Assembly: GCA_944548615.1 (NCBI GenBank)
Contig: OX155976.1
Coordinates: forward strand, 6,050,952-6,114,951
DNA: 64,000 bases
Reading direction: 5' to 3'
Source of the DNA: Micropterix aruncella
Taxonomy: Eukaryota; Arthropoda; Insecta; Lepidoptera; Micropterigidae
The notes under the pieces: generated by a model
Database searches by the model: none
Seen by the model: only the letters and a program-made list of their open reading frames with translations
Told to the model about the DNA's origin: nothing
Part shown: positions 10,258 to 21,245 of the stretch, one piece after another
Numbering within the stretch: position 1 is the stretch's first letter
Layout: each line of letters begins with the position of its first letter
Program-made: the position numbers and the translations under genes

Positions 10258-11700
10258 ACTTCATCTTCTTCTTATAGTGCCTCTCTTGCATGAGGTTGGC
10301 TGTCAGCTCTGTGAATTTTCCTCTGTCTTGGGCAAAGCGAAACAGTTCTTCTACGGTTGAGATGTTTGTCCAGTCTCGGATGTTGTGGAGCCAAGACTTT
10401 TCTCCCCTTCCAGGCCGTCATTTACCGCAAACTTTTCTCACAATAATGAGCTGAAGCAGTTGGTATCGCTCATGTCTCAGCATGTAGCCCAGGTACGCCA
10501 CATTCCTTAGTTTGGTTATGGGTAAAAGTTCGCGATCTCTACCGACAAGTTGGAGTACTCCAACATTGGGAACTCTCTGGATCCAGCTAATGCGGAGCAT
10601 TCTACGGTAGCACCACATCTCAAATGCTTCGAGACGCTTCTGGGTGTCAGCTTTCAGGGTCCAAGCTTCGCTACCATAAAACACTACAGGCCACACATAG
10701 AAATGGAGAATTAATATTCGGAGCTTGATATTAACATTCCAGAAGCATATTATCTTTTCGATTTTCTGAAACGATGCTCGGGCGATTTCAATCCGGTTAC
10801 GAATTTCTTGTTCGCAGTCCCATTCTTCCTTTATCCACGCACCAAAGTATTATATTGCCAGACTCGCTCTAAATACGAATCTGACAACTAGAGTTGTCAA
10901 CTACAACGAGCGAACCCGTCACCTCAGGAAGTTTTAACGAAATGTACGTTCTATCTTCCGTGAAGTGAACGCAGAAGACTTAGGACAAACAGTCCACCGT
11001 CAAGCTCCACCACATGCCCGTAAGACGCTAACGCCTTATCCGCGAGATAACCGGGTATGTTACCCAGCGGGCTTACACTCACTCCCTTACTTCCAGTTGC
11101 GACCAGATTACTCCGGTCACTCGACTGGTTAGCTCGAGTTCGAGGTCGCTTGCGCGGTCCTCTCGGAATCTATCGCAGACCACGGCATCCTTTGCCCGGC
11201 CGTTCACCCGGAATCGGGTAGCCGATGGTCGTTTCAAGAGCAGTCGCCGTAAGGTCAGCAACCACCTCTATAGGAAACAGTACTGCTTCCAGACTCCCCT
11301 GACTGTTAGTCAGAATGCACAATCGATTGGCTTTCGTCGCACGGTGCGCAGACCGTCCAGGAGCGCCAGAAAGTTAACTCCTAGGGGAAACTAGCCCTAA
11401 GGCCAGAGTCCTACCTGGGCTCGTACTTCATGCGTGGAGGCCGCCGGATGGGTGTTGACCCGTGAGTGTGACCAACCCTGAACAAAATGGGTCTTCGTAG
11501 CCAACTCAGCAAGGGCCCATTAGCTCCCATCCGAACCTGACAGTTTGATCCTGGGGTTTAGTTCTTTATTCTTTGATACGGCAAAAAATTTGGTCTTCAA
11601 GACAATCATGTAGGTATAGCCCTGCATTCTGAGTGCATTCGTGTACTCTGTCTACTATGAGTTGTAAGTCTTGTTCTGTTAGACAACTAGTTACTTGAAA
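10258..11700 (-). pseudogene. RTE-type LINE ORF fragment, interrupted by family R
   Basis: The minus frame 10418-10696 has VVFYGSEAWTLKADTQKRLE followed by FEMWCYRRMLRISW, a hallmark of the RTE clade after the RT domain. Further homology extends past the open frame on both sides. Toward 10300 lie TSWLHNIRDW-type residues. Toward 10860 lies YFGAWIKEEWD. Beyond the R4 insert (11532-11695) lies LQLIVDRVHECTQNAGL with a stop. The gene is therefore split by R4 (10890-11531), carries stops and frame changes, and lacks its N-terminal endonuclease and RT core. Confidence 0.75.
10890..11531 (-). mobile_element. Family R element, copy R4
   Basis: A 642-bp copy inserted in the RTE remnant. It ends AGAGTTGTCAACTAC on the left and CATTAGCTCCCA on the right. 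The flanks CGAATCTGACAACT (10876-10889) and CGAACCTGACAGTT (11532-11545) are a target duplication with three mismatches, so this insertion is old. LINE coding homology resumes on both sides, an independent sign of insertion. Confidence 0.75.
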
Positions 11701-12086
11701 TTTGGTCAGTTTAGTATGACATAACGGACACTTAGTATATCATAACGATTCTAACAATAACACACGGAATATAGAAACGGAAAACATACATAGACGGACC
11801 CTACATTACACTCCTTTTTTGTTGGGCAGTCTTGTAAATATAATTTGCTCCTAAGTGTATTTTCATGAATATAAAATGTATTCGTCGTGTTTCTTTCGGT
11901 GTCTTAAAACGCTTAATTTTATTAAATGTGACAAAGGGCCGTGTATTTAAAACACCTTGTTTTTAAAAGTTCATTTAAAGGACGTAACGTAGGTAGGGAG
12001 ACCAGGCTGGTAAACGCACGGGTAGGTTGGCGCAACTCGATTATCTCACAAGGTAGATAGTTCACAACAATGGAGTACCTGGTCTA
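11701..12086. other. Unassigned interval
   Basis: No gene, RNA or repeat boundary recognised. Confidence 0.4.
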
Positions 12087-12280
12087 CAGTGTTGGGTCAG
12101 TCGACCAAATTTTTTAATCGACTAATAGATCATGATTAATTTAGTCATGACTAATGTAGTCTTGGCTAAAGTTAATCACGATTGAAACAATTCATGGCTA
12201 CATTAATTAGTCGTTAATCATTGTTAATTAATCAATAGTCGATTATAACTCAATTGCTCTTTAGATGTCACCCGACAATT
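12087..12280 (+). mobile_element. hAT-type MITE fragment
   Basis: It begins CAGTGTTGGGTCAGTCGACC, a hAT-like terminus. It continues into an AT-rich body built from TTAGTCATGACTAA-like words. The matching terminus (GACCCAACACTG) is not seen nearby but occurs at about 30050. Related body words occur at 28330-28440. Only one end is certain. Confidence 0.4.
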
Positions 12281-12464
12281 CTTTCTATTATACCTATCTA
12301 TCGGTGACTGTACTTAGATTCTCACAGGTTTCGACGGTTGACCGGTCGGCCGGTTGACCAATAGAGCCCATGGAGCATCATAGAATAATTAAATTTCGAT
12401 TAAAATATCTCAGTCCTTAGCTACTTGCCGGGTAAGTAGCGTAGGGTAATTTGTAGTAGCGTCC

Positions 12465-12573
12465 GTAGCCACGTTGACACCTGTTCTCCTCGTTGTTACC
12501 GAAGTTAAGCAGCGTTGGGCGCGGTCAATACTGTGATGGGTGACCGCCTGAGTGTTTGACTGCGTGATGCTAC
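12465..12573 (+). ncRNA. 5S rRNA-derived sequence (pseudogene or SINE3 head)
   Basis: GAAGTTAAGCAGCGTTGGGC (12501-12520) followed by GCGGTCAATACT and GATGGGTGACCGC (12535-12547) reproduces the internal promoter of 5S rRNA, box A through box C. The ends GTAGC and GCTAC can pair like 5S helix I. At 109 bp it is shorter than the usual 120, and the 5' third is diverged. Known 5S-headed SINEs (SINE3) would look like this. No tail was identified, so a dispersed 5S pseudogene is equally possible. Confidence 0.65.
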
Positions 12574-12784
12574 AAATGCCCACCTAGAAGATGGTGCCAA
12601 TAGGCAACAAGGCGGGTTCCACGAAAAAACATATGCCTTGTGGGTTGAAAAAAAAGCACACAAGCACCACATTTCTTTGGTAAGGACCGGATAACGTAAT
12701 TTTTCCAGGAAAGTAATTGTTCAAAGCCTCCTATCACTTTGGACTCAAATTCCAAAAAAATACTCTACGTGACATTCGAAATGA

Positions 12785-14626
12785 GTCGAGAATAAATAGT
12801 AGTACTTTCTCTTTTGCGGCCGTTTCTCAATGCACTGTTAGGCGAATTCTTTTTGGTATTAAATCCAAAGCCTCTGGCATTGTATAATTTAAACATGGAA
12901 ATGATTCGGCCAATCCTGGAGCCCATTCTACCAGCCCTTTGCCACATAATAAATGTTTCCCTGTCTGATGGAGATGTGCCGACCATTTGGAAAAAGGCAT
13001 TCATAATACCACTTCCTAAACTTTCCGCTCCGCAGACCGAAAAAGATTTTAGACCCATATCTATTCTGTATTTATTTTCCAAGGTATTGGAACGGGCTGT
13101 ACATATGCAGTTGGATGAGTTCCTCACTGCGAATAACAGCCTTGACCTACTCCAATCAGGGTTTCGGCCAGGTCACAGCACCACAACCGCCCTCGTCAAA
13201 GTCACTGATGATATTAGATGCGCTATGAACGATCGCAAATTCACTATCCTCACCTTACTCGACTTTAGTAGCGCATTTAACTCAGTTGATTTCGACTTAC
13301 TTCTCGAGCGACTTCGTTGTCTCAACCTATCAGAAGGTGCCCTTAAGTGGTTTAACTCGTACTTACGTGGACGCAAGCAATGTGTCAAGGTGTCAGATAA
13401 TACTTCAGATACTATTGATGTCATTGCAGGTGTTCCACAAGGAAGAATATTGTCGCCTCTACTTTTTTCTCTATTCATCAACCCAATAGCTAAGGGCCTG
13501 ACTACCAATTATCATCTCTATGCTGATGACCTGCAGCTGTACACCCATGCTACGCCCCAAGAGGTTAGTTCGGCTACCTCTATTATGAATATAAATCTAA
13601 ACCATATCTCACGCTGGGCTAAATAAAATGGTATCATAAGTAATCCGTCTAAGTCCCAATCTATTCTAATTGGCAGCAAGAGACTGTTATCATCATTTAA
13701 TATTGCATGTGTCCCACCAATCCATATTGATAGTAATGTTATACCATATTCAAAGACGGTGAAAAATGTGGGTATTATCATTGATCAATATCTCTCTTGG
13801 CAGTCACAGATTAATGAAGTCAGCAAACACATATTTGCTGGATTTCATAGTCTTCGGCGGTTGCAAAGATTTTTACCAGTGGAGGTTAAGAAGACCATAG
13901 CTCAATCACTGCTATTGCCTATACTAGACTATGCTGATGTCTGCTACCTTGACGTCACTAAAGCCATCCTTGACAAATTAGAGCGGTTGCAAAATGTATG
14001 CATTAGGTATATCTTCAATGCGAAAAAAATTGATCACGTCTCTGAGTATAGAAGCAGACTTCATTGGCTTCGAATACGTGAACGTAGAAACATGCATATT
14101 CTTCTCCTTCTTTATAACACCCTCAACAATCCTACCGCTCCCTCCTACCTAACCGAAAAATTCAATCACTTAGGAAGTCATGGTCTTTCACTCCGTTCCA
14201 GTCAGGATAGTAAAATTGCGATTCCCACTCATAATTCTTCTTTTTTTACTTATTCCTTCACCGTTCATGCAGCTAGGATATGGAGCCAGCTCCCGCCAGA
14301 CATCAGAAACGCACCAACGGTTTCTACCTTTCAAGTATCTCTGAAAAAGCATTTCATGTCCTAGTTATCCTAGGTCTCATCCCATCCTCTCCTATCCTTC
14401 GCTCCTTGCGAATTATTCCAAATCCTAATTTTATTTAAAAAATGGCATTTTTGTTACTTGGTTAATTTTTGTTATGTAATAAGTTTTTCTTCTTTTTTTT
14501 TGTTAATTTTAAATTTATCTTTTAGCACCTACATTTTTACACTTCCACGAAGGTTGGCTGTAAGAGATTGTATTTTAGGCAATAAGTCCGCCTTTTGTAT
14601 GTTTTTGGTTAATGTGCAATAAAGAA
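12785..14626 (+). mobile_element. CR1-like LINE, 5'-truncated
   Basis: Contains most of an RT domain and C-terminal region (12814-14364). The 3' UTR ends GGTTGGCTGTAAGAGATT, then GGCAATAAGTCCGCC, then AATAAAG, followed directly by a (TCTA)n tail. A short microsatellite tail rather than poly-A is usual for CR1-group elements. The 5' part of ORF2 (endonuclease) and ORF1 are missing. RT-like residues begin near 12785 in another frame, so the 5' end is a truncation point. Confidence 0.8.
12814..14364 (+). pseudogene. LINE reverse transcriptase, one internal stop
   Basis: In a single frame (12814-13626 and 13759-14364), RT landmarks appear in order. They are FRPISIL (about residue 79), LQSGFRPGHST (113-123), the catalytic Asp in LLDFSSAFNSVD (D150), GVPQG (206-210) and HLYADD (YADD 236-239). 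The post-RT region follows, with LLPILDYADVCYLD. A TAA at 13624-13626, right after RWAK, breaks the frame. The bases on both sides remain in the same frame, so this is a point mutation. A second frame change lies near 12870, where FSFAAVSQCTV-type residues upstream are in another frame. RT would copy element RNA at the target site; this copy is inactive. Confidence 0.85.
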
Positions 14627-14628
14627 TC

Positions 14629-14659
<31 letters not shown>

Positions 14660-14676
14660 GTCTATCTATCTATCTA
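14627..14676. repeat. (TCTA)n microsatellite, LINE tail
   Basis: About a dozen TCTA units with one TCTG variant. It begins just after the AATAAAG of the LINE and forms its 3' tail. Confidence 0.9.
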
Positions 14677-14757
14677 ATTGTGACTAAGATACGAGTAGGT
14701 GTTTAAGAAAATGGTCGGATACTGTGATGTTGATGTGTTGTTGGGGTTGTCCTCGAA

Positions 14758-15220
14758 AGTAATAAACTCTTTATTTGCACTTAATTCGTATACAAAAAGG
14801 CAAGCTTATTGCCACATGGCAATGTCTTACAACTAACCTAAACACAGTGGTACATGCGCGCATTGTGAAAATTAAGATTATTACATAACATACAGACAAG
14901 TGGAAGAATTTAAAACTAATAATGCCCGAGGAGAGGAAATTGGGAGAGGAACAGGAGAGAAACGGAAGGACTGGTTACTTCTTAGAAAGGTAGTTATCCT
15001 TAAGGTGAGTCTTAAACGATGGTAAAGAAGGCGAGTTTCGTATATTTGCTGGGAGATCGTTCCAGAGTCTTGCACCATGGACACAGAAAGAATAGGAATT
15101 GAAATCACTATTATGACTGCATTTTTAATAAACTATCAGAGGCTGACCGAAGTACGAGACCGTGGGAACTTAGTGGTTCAAAAGTAACCTCATACGTTGA
15201 CACTTTTCATCATGTATGTG
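14758..15220 (-). pseudogene. LINE 3'-terminal fragment
   Basis: Read on the minus strand, it ends in GTTAGTTGTAAGACATTGCC, then GGCAATAAGC and a TGCAAATAAAGAG tail, like the CR1 element above. Upstream, 14940-15100 looks like the degraded LINE C-terminus (the SFLPSFK.. and F.DRS...R type of residues after reverse translation). No intact frame remains. Confidence 0.5.
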
Positions 15221-15312
15221 TCTACGTTAAAGCTCACCTCACACGAGGTGTCCCCGCCACCGCTGTAAGAGATATTTTTAGAACAGACCGCCAAAATTAC
15301 TTAAAATATTTG

Positions 15313-15359
15313 GGTCGTCCGTAGCCACTGACAGAGGCGGTCGTCCGTAGCCACTGACA
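15313..15359. repeat. 21-bp direct repeat, 26-bp period
   Basis: GGTCGTCCGTAGCCACTGACA occurs at 15313-15333 and again at 15339-15359. The word CGTCCGTAGCCAC also occurs at 12461-12471, at the start of the 5S-like sequence, so this may be a remnant of the same unit. Confidence 0.7.
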
Positions 15360-15514
15360 AAGTTACAAAGGTACTGGTTGCCATTATGCCAAAGGAGAAT
15401 TGTCTATATACAAGTTCTCATCTATAGTTTACACTCCCGATCAACCCCATCCTATATTCTCTAGCTTCTCGATTCATTAAGTTGCCAAGGTCAGCCTCTC
15501 AGAATTTACTCAAA

Positions 15515-15588
15515 ATCTCCCTCTCCCTCTCACTCTCTCTCCCTCTCCCCATCTCCACCGCTTCCCTTCTCCCCCTCTCCCACCACAA
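15515..15588. repeat. Pyrimidine tract
   Basis: Runs of CTCCCTCTC and TCTCTCT cover about 70 bases on the plus strand, just before the tandem array. Confidence 0.8.
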
Positions 15589-15637
15589 AAGTAGGAACGC
15601 CAGAAACAATACAGTACAAAAATCAGGTTTTCGAATT

Positions 15638-17745
15638 ATGTTTCGATTATTATATATACTACTATTTTTAATACTGTTGGGCACGAAATAATCTACTGTT
15701 TGACATATCACAAATATCGAAAAGTTTCTCTCAATTCGTAATCTCATTTGACTTGAATCAAAACTGCATAAATCTCCATAGAATCGAATGTTTTTCTCAG
15801 TCTAGTGCTCTTTGGAATGCTCATTATTTCCGATATTAAATGTTTAGTAAATATGTTCCCTTTCATTACGGCACACTTACAGAGTGGAATATGATAATTT
15901 CTGGATAAACATGGAAAATAACAACCGAAAATTAAGGTCTTTCAGAACGCCAAAACAATAGAGAACTAAATAACTAGTTTTTGAATGTGATGAAGTATGT
16001 TTCGATTATTATACTATTGTTATTCCTGTTGGGCTCGAAATAATCTACCGATTGACATATCACAAATATCGAAAAGTTGCTGTGAATTCGTAATCTCATT
16101 TCTTGACTTGAATCAAAACTCCATATATCTCCATAGAATCGAATGTTTTTCGCAGTCTGGTGCTCTTTGGAATGCGCATTATTTCCGATATTAAATGTTT
16201 AATAAATATGTTCCCTTTCATTACGGCACACTTACAGAGTAGAATATGATAATTTCTGGAAAAACATGCAAAATAACAACCGAAAATTAAGGTATTTCAG
16301 AACGCCAAAACAATAGAGAACTAAATAACTAGTGTTTGAATGTGATGAAGTATGTTTCGATTATTATACTATTTTTATTCCTGTTGGGCTCGAAATAATC
16401 TACCGATTGACATATCACAAATATTGAAAAGATTCACCCAATTCGTAATCTTATTTCTTATCTTGAATCAAAACTGCTCAAATCTCCATAGAATCGAATG
16501 TTTTTCGCAGTCTGGTGCTCTTTGGAATGCTCATTGTTTCCGATATTAAAAGTTTAGTAAATATGTTCTCTTTCGTTACGGCAATTTTACAGAGTGGAAT
16601 ATGATAATTTCTGGATAAACATGGAAAATAACAACCGAAAATTAAGGTATTTCAGAACGCCAAAACAATAGAGAACTAAATAACTAGTTTTTGAATGTGA
16701 TGAAGTATGTTTCGATTATTATACTATTGTTATTCCTGTTGGGCTCGAAATAATCTACCGATTGACATATCACAAATATCGAAAAGTTGCTCTCAATTCG
16801 TAATCTCATTTCTTGACTTGAATCAAAACTGCATATATCTCCATAGAATCGAATGTTTTTCGCAGTCTGGTGCTCTATGGAATGCGCATTATTTCCGATA
16901 TTACATGTTTAATAAATATGTTCTCTTTCATTACGGCACACTTACAGAGTGGAATATGATAATTTCTGGACAAACATGCAAAATAACAAGCGAAAATTAA
17001 GGTATTTCAGAACGCCAAAACAATAGAGAACTAAATAACTAGTTTTTGAATATGATAAAGTATGTTTCGATTATTATACTATTGTTATTCCTGTTGGGCT
17101 CGAAAAATCTACCGATTGACATATCACAAATATCGAAAAGTTGCTCTCAATTCGTAATCTCATTTCTTGACTTGAATCAAAACTGCATATACATATCTCC
17201 ATAGAATCGAATGTTTTTCGCAGTCTGGTGCTCTATGGAATGCGCATTATTTCCGATATTACATGTTTAATAAATATGTTCTCTTTCATTACGGCACACT
17301 TACAGAGTGGAATATGATAATTTCTGGACAAACATGCAAAATAACAAGCGAAAATTAAGGTATTTCAGAACGCCAAAACAATAGAGAACTAAATAACTAG
17401 TTTTTGAATATGATAAAGTATGTTTCGATTATTATACTACTTTTATTCCTGTTGGGCTCGAAATAATCTACCGATTGAAGTATCAAAAATATCGAAAAGT
17501 TGCTGTCAATTCGTAATTTTATTTTTGGGCTTGAATCTAAACTGCATAAATCTCAAAAGAATTGAATGTTTTCCGCAGACTGGTGCTCTTTGAAATGCTT
17601 GTTATTTCCGGTACTAAATGTTTAGTAAATATGTTTGTTGTCATTACGACCCCTTTACAGAGTGGAATATGATATTTTCTGTACATATAATTCTGGGCAC
17701 ATGCATAATAACAACCAAAATAGTGAAGGTATTTCAAAGTACAGA
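15638..17745. repeat. Tandem array, about 355-bp units
   Basis: The phrase ATGTTTCGATTATTATA starts at 15638, 15997, 16352, 16707, 17062 and 17420, giving periods of 359, 355, 355, 355 and 358. Each unit has CTGTTGGGCTCGAAATAATC, then GAATCGAATGTTTTTCGCAG, then AACGCCAAAACAATAGAG. The fourth and fifth units are the most alike. The edge units are more diverged, as expected if a satellite grows by unequal exchange in its middle. A detached unit lies at 18275-18592. Frames of 65 codons in three units are side effects of the repetition. Confidence 0.9.
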
Positions 17746-17839
17746 AAAGCTACTTGTACCTTAGCATTAAATTCTATAATCTACTCTCTACAAAATTGAA
17801 ACAGCTGGAGGACATAATTTTTTTTAAAAAATCAAGGAG

Positions 17840-18200
17840 ATGCTGATAGGCCACCCTTTCTATAATCTGGCCATATTTGAGGGCCATGATTTTTCAAATA
17901 TTGTGCCCATTTAAATTACTTAAAAAAGTAGAGCCTTATTGTCTGATTATTTTATATGGTCTTAAATATGTACTTTTAGCTTAAAATGCATAACGTAGAT
18001 TTAATTTGATTATTTAACATTTTACTGACAACTTGAATATTACGATAAATAATTTTACTACGTATGTTTTCGAATTACTAACAACTTCAAATATTAGGCT
18101 TCTATTTTGATTATTTATATTTGTAGTTTGACAATCTAGTAGTTAATTCTTGACTACCTATGTATGTTCAGTAAAGAGTAGTAACGAAACTTACTACATA
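17840..18200 (+). repeat. Interspersed repeat, copy 1, inside the satellite
   Basis: Homologous over about 330 bp and in the same orientation to 28460-28790. Shared words include GTAGAGCCTTATTGTCTG and AAAGAGTAGTAACGA. It separates the main satellite array from its detached unit, so it probably inserted into the array. Ends and family are unknown. Confidence 0.6.
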
Positions 18201-18274
18201 ACCCAATTATTTTGACACGTCTGAGAGCGGTCTTTAGCCGTCAATTGGACACGATGAAAATGTAATGTAATGTA

Positions 18275-18592
18275 ATTTCAGAACGCTAAAGACAATAGAG
18301 AACAAAAAAGTGGTTTGTAAATATGATGAAGTATGTTTAGATTATTATATTATACTATTTTTATTCCTGTTTGACTCGAAATAATCTACCGTTTCACATA
18401 TCACAAATATCGAAAAGTGTCTCTCAATTCGTAATTTAATTTCTGGGCTTGAATCAAAATTGCATAAATCCCAATAGAATTGAATGTTTTTCGCAGTGTG
18501 CCACTCTTTGGATCGGTTGTTATTTCCGGTATTAAATGTTTAGTAAATATGCTCGCTTTCGTTACGGCACACTTACAGAGTGGAATATGACG
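18275..18592. repeat. Detached satellite unit
   Basis: Begins TTTCAGAACGCTAAAGACAA and runs to GTGGAATATGA. It is a diverged copy of the 355-bp unit, cut off from the main array by the repeat at 17840-18200. Confidence 0.8.
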
Positions 18593-18832
18593 CGCTGTTA
18601 TGAATAGATCAGTGCAATCTAAATTAGGATTTGCTTAGGCAAACGGGACATATAATTTGAGTGGAAATTTGGTGGACGGACGAAATTATGTGGGAGTAGT
18701 AAAATGTGGATATAGAAAATGTGTGCAATGTACACTCAATGAAATGATCGCTGAATAAGCAGCAGTGCCTGTTTATCCCGATAGGCAAAATACGCACAGG
18801 CCCACGGTGGCTCGATCTGTAGGTACTGCACT

Positions 18833-19119
18833 GACGTCAATACAGCCATTGTTCCACCTCGTGCAGCACTGAATTAGCACGAATGTTAACTACTTTGTCA
18901 AATCAGTTACATTGAACAACATTTTTGCTCGGAATATTTTGGTTGCGTCAGTTTTCGGCCTTTATAAGGCGGCGAAAATAGCAGCAGGGTATCATTTCTC
19001 GAATGATCACTCCCCTAAGACAGCGGCGGAACCAACCCGGTACTACTCTCACGAGTTAGGTCAACGGGTCGACCATTATGGGTACCTCTTCCTTCCTTCC
19101 TCATATCGAGACGAGCAAG
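18833..19119 (-). mobile_element. Old LTR fragment, part 1 (promoter half)
   Basis: Together with 19599-19866 this is a reverse-oriented relative of 32914-33525. It contains a TATA-like CTTATAAAGG near 18965. The solo LTR at 19120-19598 splits it. Joining the parts across the insert gives continuous homology to the other copy. The 5' start of this LTR is missing. Confidence 0.6.
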
Positions 19120-19598
19120 TGTGAGATTGGCCACCCTTCACTGGACTCCAATTGATTGTGAGCGAAGGGTGGTTCTCATCAAGTTGTTTTCTCCGTTTTA
19201 TTGAAAGTCGTAGATGTTGAAGTTGAAGTGTTTATTCAGAAGGTCTGTAGTAGGTTGCCAGTTCGTAACGCCTTGGTCGGTATTTCGCCGGTGTGTAGGT
19301 AGTGTGGGCGCGAGGTGAAGTCGTGATTGTGTGTCCGAAGTGTGAAGCGCCACGATAGATTCGAAAATAATGATGATCGCGTATACTATGCGTAGGTTGG
19401 TTGACTCGAAGGTAATGAAAAGCGCGAGTACTTGCAGATGAGCGGTTACCGTAATGTACTGCGTTTTATATGGTATGCAGTGACACAATAGTTATAAGTG
19501 GGGTGAGAAATGAGCGTGTTAATTTTGCGAAGAATTTGCGGTTTCGATTCTGTAGAACTTTTTTTTTGTTGTGCGTATGTTGGACTGAGGCTCCAACA
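19120..19598 (+). mobile_element. Solo LTR, 479 bp, with 4-bp target duplication
   Basis: Starts TGTGAGATTGGCCACCC and ends CTCCAACA, the TG...CA form of an LTR. It is flanked by CAAG on both sides (19116-19119 and 19599-19602). The homologous copy near 33216-33240 has a single uninterrupted CGAGCAAGCATCAG (minus strand), which is the empty site. The first 30 bases resemble the start of the LTR at 32914, so the families are related. No internal region is present. A solo LTR by recombination is the simplest reading. Confidence 0.8.
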
Positions 19599-19866
19599 CA
19601 AGCATCAGTCTGAACTCCTACAGACTCGAGCCGTGTCGAGTAAGAGATATTCTGAGCACAAACTATAATCCATATCCATGCACCCTCGTAACTTCAGGCA
19701 GAGAGCCACCGCATTCGCGTCAACCCCCGACATATTCGGGAAGCGTTAACAAACTGGCAATATAAATTATGACAAATTCCTCCTGATACAATAAATACTT
19801 TCTGATATACTTTCAATCGACTTTCAATACGGAGATAACCCGCAAGTTGACACCACCTCCTCACAT
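19599..19866 (-). mobile_element. Old LTR fragment, part 2
   Basis: Continues the homology of 18833-19119 to 32935-33216. Shared phrases include CACCCTCGTAACTTCAGGCAG and ACTTTCAATACGGAGATAAC. It breaks off at 19866, before the TGTGACGGGCC start seen in the other copy. Confidence 0.6.
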
Positions 19867-20567
19867 TAAACGCTCGTCACAGTAGGTACTTTAAGGCAAT
19901 TAGGAATCAACTTTCTTTTTTTACCGTTTTCTTTATGCCGACGGATAGACATTACTAACTTTATAATGGACCTATACGTTTTTTCATAGACTTTATACTT
20001 TAGGCAGAAAAAATGTTTTTTGATTATTTGTATGGGACGGATCAAAAAGAACGGAATTCCTACTCTACTATCGTTTTGCTTATTGAACGTGTGCATGAAA
20101 CTGACAAACTGCCAGATAAATGGATCGGAAAAATTATAAAAAGCATATTTTCTTAAATCCTTTGTTATTGAAGGCCAAATCTAACACGGAATAACAGTAA
20201 GTAAATTTAACAGTAAGTAAAACTACATAATAACACAAATAATTACTCCAATAATAAGAAAAGTAGATTTTTAATGTGGGTAGATACCTAATTAATAAAT
20301 TACCTTAATTTACTAATGTTTTATAGTATAAATATTTTTTCCGTTGTGATTCGTTAATAATATATGTACTCAATCTTGATCGATCCCACTTAGATACCAT
20401 TTTTCTTAATTCGTAACTCTACTATCGTGCTGCACATTGAACGTGTGCATAGCATAATGTTGTAACTCTGCCAGATAATGAATGGGAAAAATGGGCACTA
20501 AGAAAAATATTTGATTTTGGTATTACGGTTTTATATGGTGTTCTAACGTAGTTTTGTTTAATTACAA
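19867..20567. other. Unassigned AT-rich interval
   Basis: No gene seen. GAACGTGTGCAT with TACTCTACTATCGT near 20060-20090 recurs near 20425-20450, so a duplicated segment about 360 bases apart is likely. Small frames are not convincing. Confidence 0.35.
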
Positions 20568-21237
20568 ATAGAGCTATCGACTACAACGGGCTGACCCGTC
20601 ACCTCAGAAAGTTTTAACGAAATATGATCATTCTGCCTCCCGTGAGGTGAGCGCAAAAGACTTTGGACAAAACAGTCCACCGCCAAGCTCCGCCACATGC
20701 CCGTAATAGGCCAACGTCTTATCCGCGAGATAGCCAGGAATTTTACCCAGCGGGCCAACACTACCAGTTGCAACCAGATTACTCCGGTCTCCTGACTAGT
20801 TACGAGTTCGAGGTCGCTTGTACGGTCCTCTCCCTTACGTAGAGGTGAAACGGTGTCTACCGAATCTATCGCGGACCACGGCATCCTTTGCCCGGCTGTT
20901 CACCCGGAATCGGGTAGGCGATGGTCGTTTCAAGAGCAGTCGCCGTAAGGTGAACAACTACCCCCGCTCTATAGGAGACAGTACTGTTTCGAGACTCCCC
21001 CGACTCTTAGTCAGAATGCACAATCGATTGGCTGACGCAGCACGGTGCGCAACCTGTCCAGGAGCAGCAGAAGATTGACTCCTGGGGGAAACTAGCCCTC
21101 AGCCCAGGGTCCTGCCCGGGTTCGCACTTTATGCGTGGAGGCCGCCGGATGGGTGAGTGCGACCCGTGAGTGCGACCTACCCTGAACAAATGGGTCTTCG
21201 TGGCCAACTCCAACAGGCCCCATTAGCTCCCTTGTTG
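20568..21237 (-). mobile_element. Family R element, copy R5
   Basis: A 670-bp copy with the CGACTACAACGGGC end on the left and CATTAGCTCCCTTG on the right. The 8-mer AATTACAA flanks it (20560-20567 and 21238-21245), shorter than the duplications of R2, R3 and R7. Frames of 75-108 codons inside are not counted as genes. Confidence 0.7.
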
Positions 21238-21245
21238 AATTACAA

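Noticed and set aside
15997..17000. Repeated 65-97-codon frames in the tandem array
   Set aside because: Explained by the satellite sequence itself. The edge units break the frame and no domain is present.
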